Shown: positions 7,822-15,849 of the stretch, in pieces
How the letters are laid out: the number at the start of each line of letters is the position of its first letter
How positions within the stretch are numbered: the first letter of the stretch is position 1
Assembly: GCF_019218755.1 (NCBI RefSeq)
Contig: NZ_JAHUWZ010000003.1
Location: 372,001 to 436,000, forward strand
Length of the DNA stretch: 64,000 nucleotides
Source: Acidovorax sp. sif1233
Lineage (GTDB): Bacteria > Pseudomonadota > Gammaproteobacteria > Burkholderiales > Burkholderiaceae_C
Direction: 5' to 3'
Notes under the pieces: model-generated
What the model saw: only the letters and a program-made list of their open reading frames with translations
Database searches by the model: none
Told to the model about the DNA's origin: nothing
Program-made: the position numbers and the translations under genes

Positions 7822-9224
7822 CGACGGCGCCTGCTTTGCAACCTGTGATCGTGGGCGCAGGCCCGGCCGGCATCCGCGCCGCGCAGACGCTGGCGGCCCA
7901 CGGCGTGCGGCCGGTGCTGATCGACGAAGCCGCGCGCGGCGGCGGGCAGATCTACCGCCGCCCGCCTGCCCACTTCAAGCGCACCCCCGCCACGCTGTAC
8001 GGCACCGAGGCCGCGCGTGCCACCGCATTGCACGGCACGCTGGACGGCCTGCACGCACAGATCGACTACCAGCCCGACAGCCTGGTGTGGAACGCACAGG
8101 GCGGCCTGCTGGATGTGCTGCACGGCCCCACGCAGACCACGCGCACCGTGCCCTACGGCCAGCTCATCGTGGCCAGCGGCGCCACCGACCGCGTGCTGCC
8201 CGTGCCGGGCTGGACGCTGCCGGGCGTCTACACGCTGGGCGGCGCACAGGTGGCGCTCAAGTTCCAGGGCTGCGCCATCGGCAGCCGGGTGGTGCTGATG
8301 GGCACGGGCCCGCTGCTGTACCTGGTGGCCTACCAGTACGCCAAGGCGGGCGCCGTGGTCGCTGCGGTGCTCGACACCGCGCGCTTTGCCGACCAGCTGG
8401 CCGCCGTGCCCGCCATGCTCACGCAGCCTGCGGTGTTCGCCAAGGGCGTCTACTACGTGGGCTGGCTGCGCGCGCACGGCGTGCCCATCCACAGCGGCAT
8501 CCGCCCCGTGCGCGTGCTGGGCGACGGCCGCGTGGCGGGCGTGGTGTGGGCCGATGGTGCCGGGCGCGAACACACGCTCAGCTGCGACGCCGTGGGTTTT
8601 GGCTACGCGCTGCGCTCCGAAACACAACTGGCCGACCTGCTGGGCTGCCGCTTTGCCTGGGCACCGATGCACCGCGCCCACCTGCCCGAGCGCGATGCCG
8701 CGGGCCGCAGCAGCGTGCGAGGCGTGTACCTGGCGGGCGACGGCGCGGGCATCCTGGGCGCCGACGCGGCCGAGTGGGCCGGCGAGCTGGCCGCGCTGGC
8801 GCTGCTGCAGGACCACGGGACGGCCGTGGATGCGGCGCGCATGCAGGCGCTGCAGGGGCAGCTTCACCGCCTGATGCGGTTTCGCCAGGGGCTGGAACGC
8901 GCCTTTCCCTTCCCCACCGACTGGGCCGCGCAAGCGCCCGATGCGCTGGTGGTGTGCCGCTGCGAGAACATCACGGCGGGCGAGCTGCGCGCCTGCGTGC
9001 GCGAGACCGGTGCCGACGAGATGAACCGACTGAAGGCGCTCACCCGCGTGGGCATGGGCCGCTGCCAGGGCCGCAGCTGCGGCGTGGCCGCGGCCGAGAT
9101 CCTGGCGCAGGCCACCGGCCAGCCCGTGGAGCGGGTGGGCCGGCTGCGCGGACAGGCGCCGATCAAGCCGATACCGATCCACCTGCAGGCACGGCAGGCC
9201 ACCGACGCGGGAGCCAGCGCATGA
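7818..9224 (+). CDS. FAD/NAD(P)-binding oxidoreductase subunit with BFD-type iron-sulfur domain (HcnB-like)
   Basis: 468 residues. An N-terminal dinucleotide fold (VIVGAGPAGIRAAQTLA) is followed by a second nucleotide-binding region (about 145-200, with GSRVVLMGTGPLLYL). The C-terminal BFD-like [2Fe-2S] domain has Cys380, Cys382, Cys416 and Cys421. In the known three-subunit enzymes this subunit takes electrons from the substrate-oxidising flavoprotein. Start at 7818 overlaps the previous stop, and its own stop overlaps the next start at 9221, so the three subunits are probably made in fixed ratio. Confidence 0.88.
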   Translation: MTTAPALQPVIVGAGPAGIRAAQTLAAHGVRPVLIDEAARGGGQIYRRPPAHFKRTPATLYGTEAARATALHGTLDGLHAQIDYQPDSLVWNAQGGLLDVLHGPTQTTRTVPYGQLIVASGATDRVLPVPGWTLPGVYTLGGAQVALKFQGCAIGSRVVLMGTGPLLYLVAYQYAKAGAVVAAVLDTARFADQLAAVPAMLTQPAVFAKGVYYVGWLRAHGVPIHSGIRPVRVLGDGRVAGVVWADGAGREHTLSCDAVGFGYALRSETQLADLLGCRFAWAPMHRAHLPERDAAGRSSVRGVYLAGDGAGILGADAAEWAGELAALALLQDHGTAVDAARMQALQGQLHRLMRFRQGLERAFPFPTDWAAQAPDALVVCRCENITAGELRACVRETGADEMNRLKALTRVGMGRCQGRSCGVAAAEILAQATGQPVERVGRLRGQAPIKPIPIHLQARQATDAGASA

Positions 9225-10402
9225 ACAGCAGCACGCCTCGGACCGTCAAGACCGACGTCGCCATCGTGGGCGGCGGCATCGTGGGTGCATCGGCCGCGCT
9301 GGCCCTGCGCCGCCAGGGCGTCGATGTCGTGCTGCTCGAGCGCGATCGCTGCGGCTCGCGCTCGAGCGGCGTGAACTACGGCGGTGTGCGCCGCCAGGGG
9401 CGACCCCTGAGCCAGTTGCCCCTGGCGCAGCGCGCCCACCAGATCTGGGCGCGCCTGCCCGAACTGATCGGCACCGATGGCGAGTACGCCCGCACCGGGC
9501 ATTTCAAGATCGCGCGCAGCGAGGCGGACATGGCCGCGCTGGAGCACTACGCCCACCAGAGCCGGGACTTCGACCTGGGCATCGAGCTGATCAGCGGCGA
9601 GCGCCTGCGGGCGCAGTGCCCCTGGCTGGGCGGCAAGGCGGTGGGCGGCTCGCTGTGCGTGGACGATGGGCAGGCCAACCCGCGCCTGGTGTCGCCCGCG
9701 TTCGCGCTGGCAGCCCAACGCGCCGGCGCGCAGATCTTCGAGCGCTCGCCGCTCACACGCATCGAACACGACGGCCGGCAGTTGTTCACGCTGCACTCGG
9801 ACACGGCACTGGAGGTCAGTGCCCCGGTGGTGCTCAACTGCGCGGGTGCCTGGGCCGGTGCGATGGCGGAGCAGTTTGGCGAACCGGTGCCGCTGCGCTC
9901 CGGCCACCCCGCGATGATGGTCACCGAGCCCCTGCCCTATTTCATGCAATGGAGCCTGGGCGTGGAAGGCGGCGGCATCTACTGCCGGCAGGTGGCGCGC
10001 GGCAATCTGGTGCTGGGCGGCGGGTCGGGCTTCTGGCTCGACGGCGACCGCGCGCGCTCGGAGCGCAGCGCCATCGCGTCGCTCACCGTGCAGGCGGTCG
10101 AGCTGCTGCCTGCGCTGACGCACGCGCACTTCATCCGCACCTGGAGCGGCACCGAGGGCTACCTGCCCGACCGCCAGCCCGTGCTGTGCAAGAGCCGCAC
10201 CACGCCCGGCCTGATCCATGGCTTCGGCTTTGCGGGCGCGGGCTTTCAGATCGGCCCCGCCGTGGGCGAAGTGCTGGCCGAACTGGCGCGCGACGGGCAC
10301 ACCAGCACGCCGATCGACGCGTTTTCCCTGGCTCGCTTTGACACGCCGCCAGCGCCCGCCGCGGGCGCCACGCCCACAACAACCACAGCGCAGGCCCATT
10401 GA
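9221..10402 (+). CDS. FAD-dependent amine/D-amino-acid oxidoreductase subunit (HcnC-like)
   Basis: The 393-residue DAO-fold flavoprotein begins with the Rossmann motif DVAIVGGGIVGASAALALRR and has a C-terminal GFGFAGAGFQIGPAVGE flavin segment. It should be the catalytic subunit that oxidises a C-N bond. Candidates from the family include octopine/nopaline-type opines, D-hydroxyproline, or another secondary amine; the sequence alone does not choose between them. Production of cyanide is unlikely from the context of an importer and an IclR regulator. Confidence 0.85.
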   Translation: MNSSTPRTVKTDVAIVGGGIVGASAALALRRQGVDVVLLERDRCGSRSSGVNYGGVRRQGRPLSQLPLAQRAHQIWARLPELIGTDGEYARTGHFKIARSEADMAALEHYAHQSRDFDLGIELISGERLRAQCPWLGGKAVGGSLCVDDGQANPRLVSPAFALAAQRAGAQIFERSPLTRIEHDGRQLFTLHSDTALEVSAPVVLNCAGAWAGAMAEQFGEPVPLRSGHPAMMVTEPLPYFMQWSLGVEGGGIYCRQVARGNLVLGGGSGFWLDGDRARSERSAIASLTVQAVELLPALTHAHFIRTWSGTEGYLPDRQPVLCKSRTTPGLIHGFGFAGAGFQIGPAVGEVLAELARDGHTSTPIDAFSLARFDTPPAPAAGATPTTTTAQAH

Positions 10403-10448
10403 GCCCGCCGACCTCTCCCCACCCCCTCCCACCCGAAAGGCAATCACC

Positions 10449-11522
10449 ATGAACTTCGCTTTCCGCCCGAACGTTTCCCTGCGCCGCGGCCTGCTGGCTG
10501 CGGCCGCTGCCACGGCCCTGGCCGCCAGCGGCGCAGCCGTGGCACAGACCCCCAAGACGCTGTACATCGGCATGAACGGCGGCACCATGGAGAAGGCGTA
10601 CACCCAGTACGTGTTCCCGGCGTTCGAGAAGCTGCACGGCGTGAAGGTCGTGGTGGTGCCGGGCACGTCCTCGGACATATTGGCCAAGGCCCAGGCCAAC
10701 AAGGACAAGCCGCAGATGCACGTGATGTTCCTCGATGACGGCATCATGGTGCGCGCCATGGGCATGGGCCTGTGCGAGAAGCAGCGCCCCAACCCGCACC
10801 TGAACGACATCTACCCCGCGGCGCGCTTCAAGGACGACCTGGCCAGCGGCGTGAGCCTGGGCATGACCGGCATCGCCTACAACACCAAGATGTTCACCGA
10901 AAAGGGCTGGGCCGCGCCCACCTCGTGGATGGACTTTGCGGACCCCAAGTACAAGGGCAAGGTGGTGTTCCAGTCCATGCCGTCGTCGTCGTTCGGGCTG
11001 CACGGCTTCCTGATGTTCAACCGCATCCAGGGCGGCAACGACAAGAACGTGGAACCGGGCTTCAACAACTGGGCCAAGACCATCGGCCCCAATGTGCTCG
11101 AATACATCCCGAGCTCGGCCAAGATCTCCGAGATGGTGCAGACCGGCGAGGCCGCGCTGTTCCCGCTCACGCCCACGGCCGTGGCCGCGCTCAAGTCCAA
11201 GGGCATTCCCGTGGAATACGCACAGCCCAAGGAGGGCTCGGTGGTGCTGATGACCGGCCAGTGCGTGATCGCCAGGAACAGCGAGCCCGAGCTGGCGCAG
11301 AAGCTGGCCGAGTTCCTGCTGAGCCCGCTGGCGCAGGCCAACGTGCTGCAGTTCGGCGCGCAGATCCCCACCAACCCCAAGGCCCCGGCCGTGGGCGAAG
11401 GCGCGGCGCAAGTGGCGCAGATCAGCCAGTGGATGAAGAACGCCGTGACGCTGGACTGGGACAGCGTGAACGCCAACCGCCCGGCCTGGAACACGCGCTG
11501 GAACAAGACCATCGAGCGCTGA
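10449..11522 (+). CDS. Periplasmic solute-binding protein of the ABC importer (PotD-like)
   Basis: 357 residues with a clear signal peptide (an RRGLLAAAAATALAASGAA core cleaved near AVA-QT, about residue 33). The mature part begins LYIGMNGGTMEKAYTQ, typical of the spermidine/putrescine-binding-like family. The ATG at 10449 follows AAAGG. It closes the operon that starts at 4602 and provides the substrate capture step for the two permeases. Ligand unknown. Confidence 0.88.
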   Translation: MNFAFRPNVSLRRGLLAAAAATALAASGAAVAQTPKTLYIGMNGGTMEKAYTQYVFPAFEKLHGVKVVVVPGTSSDILAKAQANKDKPQMHVMFLDDGIMVRAMGMGLCEKQRPNPHLNDIYPAARFKDDLASGVSLGMTGIAYNTKMFTEKGWAAPTSWMDFADPKYKGKVVFQSMPSSSFGLHGFLMFNRIQGGNDKNVEPGFNNWAKTIGPNVLEYIPSSAKISEMVQTGEAALFPLTPTAVAALKSKGIPVEYAQPKEGSVVLMTGQCVIARNSEPELAQKLAEFLLSPLAQANVLQFGAQIPTNPKAPAVGEGAAQVAQISQWMKNAVTLDWDSVNANRPAWNTRWNKTIER

Positions 11523-11543
11523 ACCTTCGCGGCCCCCCACACC

Positions 11544-11579
11544 GGCGGGCCGTTTGTGACAAATGTCACCGGCCCCGCC
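11544..11579. terminator. Long stem-loop after the binding-protein gene
   Basis: Outer arms GGCGGGCCG (11544-11552) and CGGCCCCGCC (11570-11579) pair with one bulge, and they enclose the 14-base palindrome GTGACAAATGTCAC (11556-11569). The structure begins 21 bases after the stop of the binding-protein gene and could end the operon, although no T-run follows. The inner palindrome could also be an operator for the cytochrome gene that starts at 11675. Confidence 0.45.
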
Positions 11580-11674
11580 ACGCCTTGCGGCGGCGGGTGG
11601 CACAAACCGCTTCTTCGAATTCAGAATCCGGCGCCTGGACACGCCAATCATTCATTCGAAGAAGAGGGACCCCC

Positions 11675-12649
11675 ATGAAACGCTGGATCAAATGGACCGC
11701 CGGCGGCGCGCTGCTGCTGAGCGCCATCGTTGCCGCCACGGCGGCCAGCGGCCTGTATCTGGCCGAGCAAAAGCGCAACCGCTACATCGACATCAAGCCC
11801 CGGCCCGTGGCCTACACCACCGATGCGCAGACCATCGAGCGCGGGCGCTACCTGTATGCATCGCGCGGCTGCACCGACTGCCACGGCGCGCAGGGCACGG
11901 GCCGCGAATTCGTCAACGACGGCAAGGGCACGCGCATCATCGGGCCCAACATCACGCCCGCCGGCGTGGTGGCGCGCTACCAGCCCGAGGACTGGAACAG
12001 CGTGATCCGCCATGGCGTGAAGCCCAACGGCCGCCCCGTGCTGGTGATGCCCAGCGAGGACTACAACCGCTTCACCAACGACGACCTGAATGCCCTGGTG
12101 TCGTATGTGCGCCAGCTCAAGCCCCAGGAGGGCACGCAGGCGGTGGTGGAGCTGCCCCGCCCCGCCTGGGTGCTGTACGGCCTGGGCGCCATCCCCGACG
12201 CGGCGGCGCGCATCGACCACCAGCTCGCTCCGTCACGCCCCGTGCCAGCCGGCGTGACACTGGCCAACGGCCAGTACGTGGCCAACATGTGCATCGGCTG
12301 CCACGGCGCCACGCTGGAGGGCGGCAAGATTCCGGGCGGACCGCCCGACTGGCCCGCTGCCGCCGACATCCGCCCCGGCGCCGACAGCGCCCTGGCGCGC
12401 TACCCCACGGCGGCGAGCTTCGTCGCCATGCTGCGCACCGGCAAACGGCCGGACGGCACGCCCATCCAGGTCATGCCGTTCGAGTCGCTGGGCCAGCTCA
12501 GCGATGTGGATGCACAGGCGCTCTACCTGTACCTCAATGCCCCCGCCGGGAGCGTGAAGGTGGACAACGTGGGCGCGCCGGCCGCGGGCAACAAGAGCAG
12601 CGTCAACACCATTCCCTCGGGACCGGGCGGCCTGAAGCTGCCGGGCTGA
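11675..12649 (+). CDS. Membrane-anchored diheme cytochrome c
   Basis: 324 residues with an uncleaved N-terminal membrane anchor (about residues 6-28) and two c-type haem sites, CTDCH at 66-70 and CIGCH at 206-210, each in its own cytochrome domain. Candidate axial ligands include Met residues in LVMPSEDY and VMPFESLG. It should carry electrons in the periplasm between a dehydrogenase and the respiratory chain. The ATG at 11675 follows AGAGGG. It is convergent with the cupredoxin gene. Whether it serves that module or the amine dehydrogenase upstream cannot be told. Confidence 0.9.
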   Translation: MKRWIKWTAGGALLLSAIVAATAASGLYLAEQKRNRYIDIKPRPVAYTTDAQTIERGRYLYASRGCTDCHGAQGTGREFVNDGKGTRIIGPNITPAGVVARYQPEDWNSVIRHGVKPNGRPVLVMPSEDYNRFTNDDLNALVSYVRQLKPQEGTQAVVELPRPAWVLYGLGAIPDAAARIDHQLAPSRPVPAGVTLANGQYVANMCIGCHGATLEGGKIPGGPPDWPAAADIRPGADSALARYPTAASFVAMLRTGKRPDGTPIQVMPFESLGQLSDVDAQALYLYLNAPAGSVKVDNVGAPAAGNKSSVNTIPSGPGGLKLPG

Positions 12650-12659
12650 GGAAGCGAAG

Positions 12660-12734
12660 GGCCGGCACGGCCCACGGGGCGCCGGCCTGCCCGCTGGCCC
12701 GCCATCCGGTGGACCACCCGCCGTGGTGGCGGGT
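12660..12734. terminator. Two inverted repeats between convergent genes
   Basis: GGCCGGC (12660-12666) pairs with GCCGGCC (12681-12687), and ACCCGCC (12716-12722) pairs with GGCGGGT (12728-12734). Both lie between the cytochrome c stop and the cupredoxin stop. They may end transcription from both sides, but neither is followed by a T-run. Confidence 0.35.
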
Positions 12735-13477
12735 CAGCTGCCGGGGTGCAGGTGGGCGCCGCCCGCGGGCGCCTGGCTGTACGAACCCATGGGGCCTCCC
12801 GGGGGCGCGGCGGGCGGGGCGCGGCGCACGCGCGGCACCACGCTGAGCTGCACGGTGTCGAGCACCGGGCCGGGCGCCACGTTCAGGGCCTTGCGCGGCA
12901 GGTCCACCAGCTGCTCCGCATGCCATACGCGGACCTGGGCGGCACCTTCGGGCACGGCGGGAAAGCGGGCAATGCCGTCGCCGTCGGTCTTGAGGGCCCA
13001 GGCCGAATCGGTCACGAACACATGGCCGCGCATGGAGCCGTGCAGATGGCAGCCCAGCAGCACCACGCCGGGCGTGTCGAGCTTCACGTCGGCGAAGTTG
13101 GAGGGCTTGCCATCGGTCTTGCCCGCCAGGCGCAGCTCGAAGCCGGGGTTGGTGCCGCCCGGCGCCGCGGCGGCCGCGACCGTGGCGGGGTTGCCGCGCA
13201 CATGGTGGTCCCACCGGTCCTGGTTGGTGAAGCGCACGGTGGTGCCGGGGGCCACCACCGTCAAGGCGGGCACGAAGCGCATCTTCTCCTGTTCGATGGT
13301 GGGGCTGGCCTGCAGCAGGCTCGGGGGCGTGCCGGCCGTGGCGCCGGGGTACACCACCACCACCGCATCGGGCACGGGCCGGCCCTCGCGGTCCAGCACC
13401 TGGATTTGAACATTTCCGGCGCTAGCGCTTACCCATAAAGCGCTGATAGCTATCAAAATAATAGTATTTTTCATCAT
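12734..13477 (-). CDS. Exported type-1 copper (plastocyanin-like) protein
   Basis: 247 residues with a signal peptide (about residues 1-20) and a domain that ends in the type-1 copper loop GCHLHGSM: Cys143, His146 and Met149, with His91 or His92 in the WDHHVRG segment as the remaining ligand. Similar proteins are often labelled methylamine utilisation proteins. A proline-rich tail follows. It should shuttle electrons in the periplasm. It lies four bases after the truncated haemoglobin gene, probably in one transcript with the DUF3034 gene. Codons 3-20 are formed by an AT-rich repeat element (see 13425-13471), and no ribosome site is visible, so translation probably depends on coupling to the globin gene. 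Confidence 0.85.
   Translation of the reverse strand: MMKNTIILIAISALWVSASAGNVQIQVLDREGRPVPDAVVVVYPGATAGTPPSLLQASPTIEQEKMRFVPALTVVAPGTTVRFTNQDRWDHHVRGNPATVAAAAAPGGTNPGFELRLAGKTDGKPSNFADVKLDTPGVVLLGCHLHGSMRGHVFVTDSAWALKTDGDGIARFPAVPEGAAQVRVWHAEQLVDLPRKALNVAPGPVLDTVQLSVVPRVRRAPPAAPPGGPMGSYSQAPAGGAHLHPGS
13425..13471. repeat. AT-rich two-hairpin element inside the cupredoxin signal-peptide codons
   Basis: The stretch shows GCGCTT-N7-AAGCGC followed by AGCTATCAA and TAATAG, the same plan as the intergenic copies at 25028-25074 and 46866-46913. It shares CCATAAAGCGC and AGCTATCAA with the copy at 46866. On the minus strand it is in frame and encodes most of the hydrophobic signal peptide of the copper protein. 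Confidence 0.75.
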
Positions 13478-13481
13478 GGCG

Positions 13482-13946
13482 TCAGTGGATGGTGATCACG
13501 TCCCGGTGCATGGGTGCGAGCAGGGCCAGCAACCGGTTTTGCTGGGCGAAGGGTATGCCCTGGGCATCCATGGCGCTTTGCAGCACCTCCACGAGGGCAT
13601 TGAAGTGGCCCTTGTGGATGTCCATGTCGGCATGGGCCGATTTCATGTCAGCGCCTTCATATTTGCAAGGCCCCCCGCTGAGCTGGCAGACCTGGTCGGT
13701 CAGGCTTTCCTTGAGGGCCTGGGGCTTCGCCTCCTTGAAGTGGCCGCCGATGCGCGGGTCTCTCACGACACGGTCCACGAAGTCGTCCATGAGGCGGGTG
13801 ATGCCGGGCTTTTCGCCCAGCGCCTGGTACAGGCCCGCGGGCGCCGCCGGGGAGGTGGCCGGGGCAGGCTGCGACAGGGCAGCTGGAGCCCACAGGCAGG
13901 CGGCGGCCAGGGCCAGGGCAGTGAGGGTGTTGCGCTTGATCGTCAT
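13482..13946 (-). CDS. Exported group 1 truncated haemoglobin
   Basis: 154 residues: a signal peptide (about residues 1-25, ending ALS-QP), a short Pro/Ala linker, then a truncated globin fold. The likely proximal haem ligand is His105 in SAHADM. The usual distal tyrosine at position B10 (FYxRV in classic members) reads Val57 here. Cys87 and Cys94 flank a GG turn (VCQLSGGPCKY) and could form a disulfide in the periplasm. The ATG at 13946 follows GGAG. Truncated haemoglobins are usually cytoplasmic and handle oxygen or NO; an exported copy beside a copper protein suggests a periplasmic redox or ligand-sensing role. It follows the DUF3034 gene by 19 bases. Confidence 0.85.
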   Translation of the reverse strand: MTIKRNTLTALALAAACLWAPAALSQPAPATSPAAPAGLYQALGEKPGITRLMDDFVDRVVRDPRIGGHFKEAKPQALKESLTDQVCQLSGGPCKYEGADMKSAHADMDIHKGHFNALVEVLQSAMDAQGIPFAQQNRLLALLAPMHRDVITIH

Positions 13947-13965
13947 GGGGGTCTCCGAAGCGGGC

Positions 13966-14901
13966 TCAGAAAGTGACCTGGGCCGACAGGTAGTAGCCCG
14001 TCTGGCGGCGGTTGTTGGTGATGCCCGGCACGATGCGCCCCAGGTCCACATACGCCAGCGTGAGCGACACGTTCTTGGTGGGTGCCCAGGCGATGAAGAT
14101 GTCCTTCCAGTCGTCCTCGCGCAGCGCGGCGCCCAGGCCGGCCGCCGCCCCCAGCGCCTGCAGGTTGTTGGGCTTGAAGCGGTACTCGGCGCCGACCGCC
14201 AGGTTCTTGCTCAGCAGGTAGACCATCGAGAACTCGAGCTGCAGGCTGCGGCTGTTCCTGCCCGGCGCGGCCGAGCCAAAGCCCAGCAGGCCGTTCTGGT
14301 TGGCATTGGTGTAGCGCAGGGTGCCGTTGACGAGCAGGCTCTGCGCCAGCAGCAGCTTGGTGGCGCTCACATACACATCGGTGCCGCTGGTTCTTGTACC
14401 GAGGAAGTCGAGCACCGACCGGATGGAGCCCGCGTGCGTGCGCTTGTGCTCCAGGCCCACGGCGATCTGCGGCATGAGGCTGTCGGCATCCAGCACGGCA
14501 TCGCCCGCCACCTTCACCTTGATGCCCACCACATCCATCCGGATGTGCTGGCCGGGCGCCACGCCAAAGGGCGCGATGCCGTTGAGCGCCAGCGCAGGCG
14601 AGGCATCAAGATCCTGCCGGGCCAGCGACAGCTCCACCCGGTCGTGCAGGCCCAGCGCCACGCCATAGCCCGTAAGGCCGTAGTCCTGCGTGGCCGCCCG
14701 CGTGGCGTAGCCGCTGAAGCCGGTCTCGCCCGCCGTGGCGTTCGTGCCGATCACGGCCCAGGGCGTGAGCCCGCCGCCGGCCGACCCGCCGATGCTGCTG
14801 ACGCCGCCGGTGAGCAGCAGCTTGCCCGTCCCGGCCTGGGCCAGCCCGGCGGCGCCCATCGCCAGTGCCGCGAGCAGCGTGCAGTGAAGCCTGTATTCCA
14901 T
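13966..14901 (-). CDS. DUF3034 outer-membrane beta-barrel protein
   Basis: 311 residues with a signal peptide (cleaved near LAQAG, about residue 24), long runs of alternating hydrophobic residues typical of a beta-barrel, and a C-terminal phenylalanine (AQVTF), the outer-membrane assembly signal. The pattern matches the DUF3034 family, whose function is not known to me. I chose the ATG at 14901, which follows GGAGAG, over one at 14916. It is the first gene after a promoter identical in plan to that of the sigma gene upstream, so it should be a direct target of that sigma factor. Confidence 0.75.
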   Translation of the reverse strand: MEYRLHCTLLAALAMGAAGLAQAGTGKLLLTGGVSSIGGSAGGGLTPWAVIGTNATAGETGFSGYATRAATQDYGLTGYGVALGLHDRVELSLARQDLDASPALALNGIAPFGVAPGQHIRMDVVGIKVKVAGDAVLDADSLMPQIAVGLEHKRTHAGSIRSVLDFLGTRTSGTDVYVSATKLLLAQSLLVNGTLRYTNANQNGLLGFGSAAPGRNSRSLQLEFSMVYLLSKNLAVGAEYRFKPNNLQALGAAAGLGAALREDDWKDIFIAWAPTKNVSLTLAYVDLGRIVPGITNNRRQTGYYLSAQVTF

Positions 14902-14956
14902 CGTGATCTCTCCCAAAGGGCGGTGTCGCGGTTGTAAGTGGATGTTGCTCCCAACT

Positions 14957-14983
14957 TACGAACCCCGGCACCCGGTGGATTCA
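14957..14983 (-). promoter_or_regulatory. ECF-type promoter of the DUF3034/globin/cupredoxin genes
   Basis: On the minus strand TGAATCCA (14983-14976) is separated by exactly 15 bases from CGTA (14960-14957). The same two boxes with the same spacing lie upstream of the sigma gene (16511-16485). An AT-rich stretch sits just upstream (14984-15007). The expected transcript start is about 50 bases before the DUF3034 start codon. Confidence 0.75.
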
Positions 14984-15008
14984 AAAACGACAGATAAATT
15001 TTTTTGAC

Positions 15009-15041
15009 GGGCGCCTGCGCCAGCCCTCCACCCCGGCGCCC
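15009..15041 (-). terminator. Stem-loop just after the anti-sigma gene
   Basis: GGGCGCC (15009-15015) and GGCGCCC (15035-15041) pair directly after the anti-sigma stop codon. The hairpin separates the sigma/anti-sigma transcript from the promoter at 14957-14983. A T-run is not present on the transcribed side, so termination may be partial. Confidence 0.4.
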
Positions 15042-15042
15042 C

Positions 15043-15834
15043 TTACAGCATGCGCTCGATCAGCGCGCCCTTGAACAGCACCGGCCCGGTAGGTCCGGTC
15101 GCGCTGGGCACGCCACCCTTGGGCTCCAGGCTGATCGCCAGGGCTGGCACCTGCTTCACATCGGCCTCGCCCGCCACCAGGGTGAGCAGCCTGTCCTGCC
15201 CCAGCACCCCCAGCGAACGCGGCCCGCCCGAGGGCGGCAGCGCCCACAGCTGCAGCGACTTGTCGGCCCCTTCCTGGAAGCCGCCCACGCGCTGCAGCAC
15301 CAGCTGGTTGTTCCTGGGGTCGAAGGTGACCAGCATCGACGCGGCCTCCTTGTCGTCGGACAGCACGGCCACGTACTGGATCTGCGGCGCGGCCTGCAGT
15401 TGCTGCTGCAGCGTGGCAATCTGCCGGCCCGACGTGGCCTTGAGCGCGCCGTGCACCTGCACGCCGATCGCCACCGCCGCCACGGTGGCCAGCGCGCCGG
15501 CGGCGGCCGCGCCGCGCCACACCAAGAGGCTGTGCCACCAGCCGCCGCCCGGCACCCGGTCTGCGGGCCGATGGGCGGCCTGCAGGGCCCGCGCGGCCTT
15601 GTCCGCCTCGACCAGGTTGTGGATGCGGGTCCAGACATGCGAGGACGGCTCAGCCAGTTCCTGCAGTTCGGTCAGGCCGGACCAGCGGCCTTGCCACACC
15701 AGCGCGGCAGCCCGCACGGGGGCCTGCTCGCGGGCCAGGGTTTCGAAGCGGCGGCGCGCGCCGCCCCGCAGCGTGCCCAGCGCATAGCTGGCCGCCAGGC
15801 GGTCCAGCAGTTCGGGGTGTCGGGAAAGGTTCAT
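15043..15834 (-). CDS. Anti-sigma factor, RskA type
   Basis: 263 residues. The N-terminal cytoplasmic part (about residues 1-90, with ASYALGTLRGGARRRFETL) matches the sigma-binding domain of RskA-like anti-sigma factors. One membrane segment lies near 113-133, and the periplasmic RskA domain covers about 140-255 (AVLSDDKEAASMLVTFDPR, KSLQLWALP). It should hold the adjacent ECF sigma factor at the membrane until a periplasmic signal releases it. The start at 15834 lies 15 bases past the sigma stop. Confidence 0.88.
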   Translation of the reverse strand: MNLSRHPELLDRLAASYALGTLRGGARRRFETLAREQAPVRAAALVWQGRWSGLTELQELAEPSSHVWTRIHNLVEADKAARALQAAHRPADRVPGGGWWHSLLVWRGAAAAGALATVAAVAIGVQVHGALKATSGRQIATLQQQLQAAPQIQYVAVLSDDKEAASMLVTFDPRNNQLVLQRVGGFQEGADKSLQLWALPPSGGPRSLGVLGQDRLLTLVAGEADVKQVPALAISLEPKGGVPSATGPTGPVLFKGALIERML

Positions 15835-15849
15835 GGGGAGGTTCCTGGC

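Noticed and set aside
7818-10402. Naming the three oxidoreductase subunits hcnABC
   Set aside because: The sequence features fit several related complexes (opine oxidase, D-hydroxyproline dehydrogenase, cyanide synthase). The importer and IclR context argues against cyanide synthesis, so no gene symbols are given.
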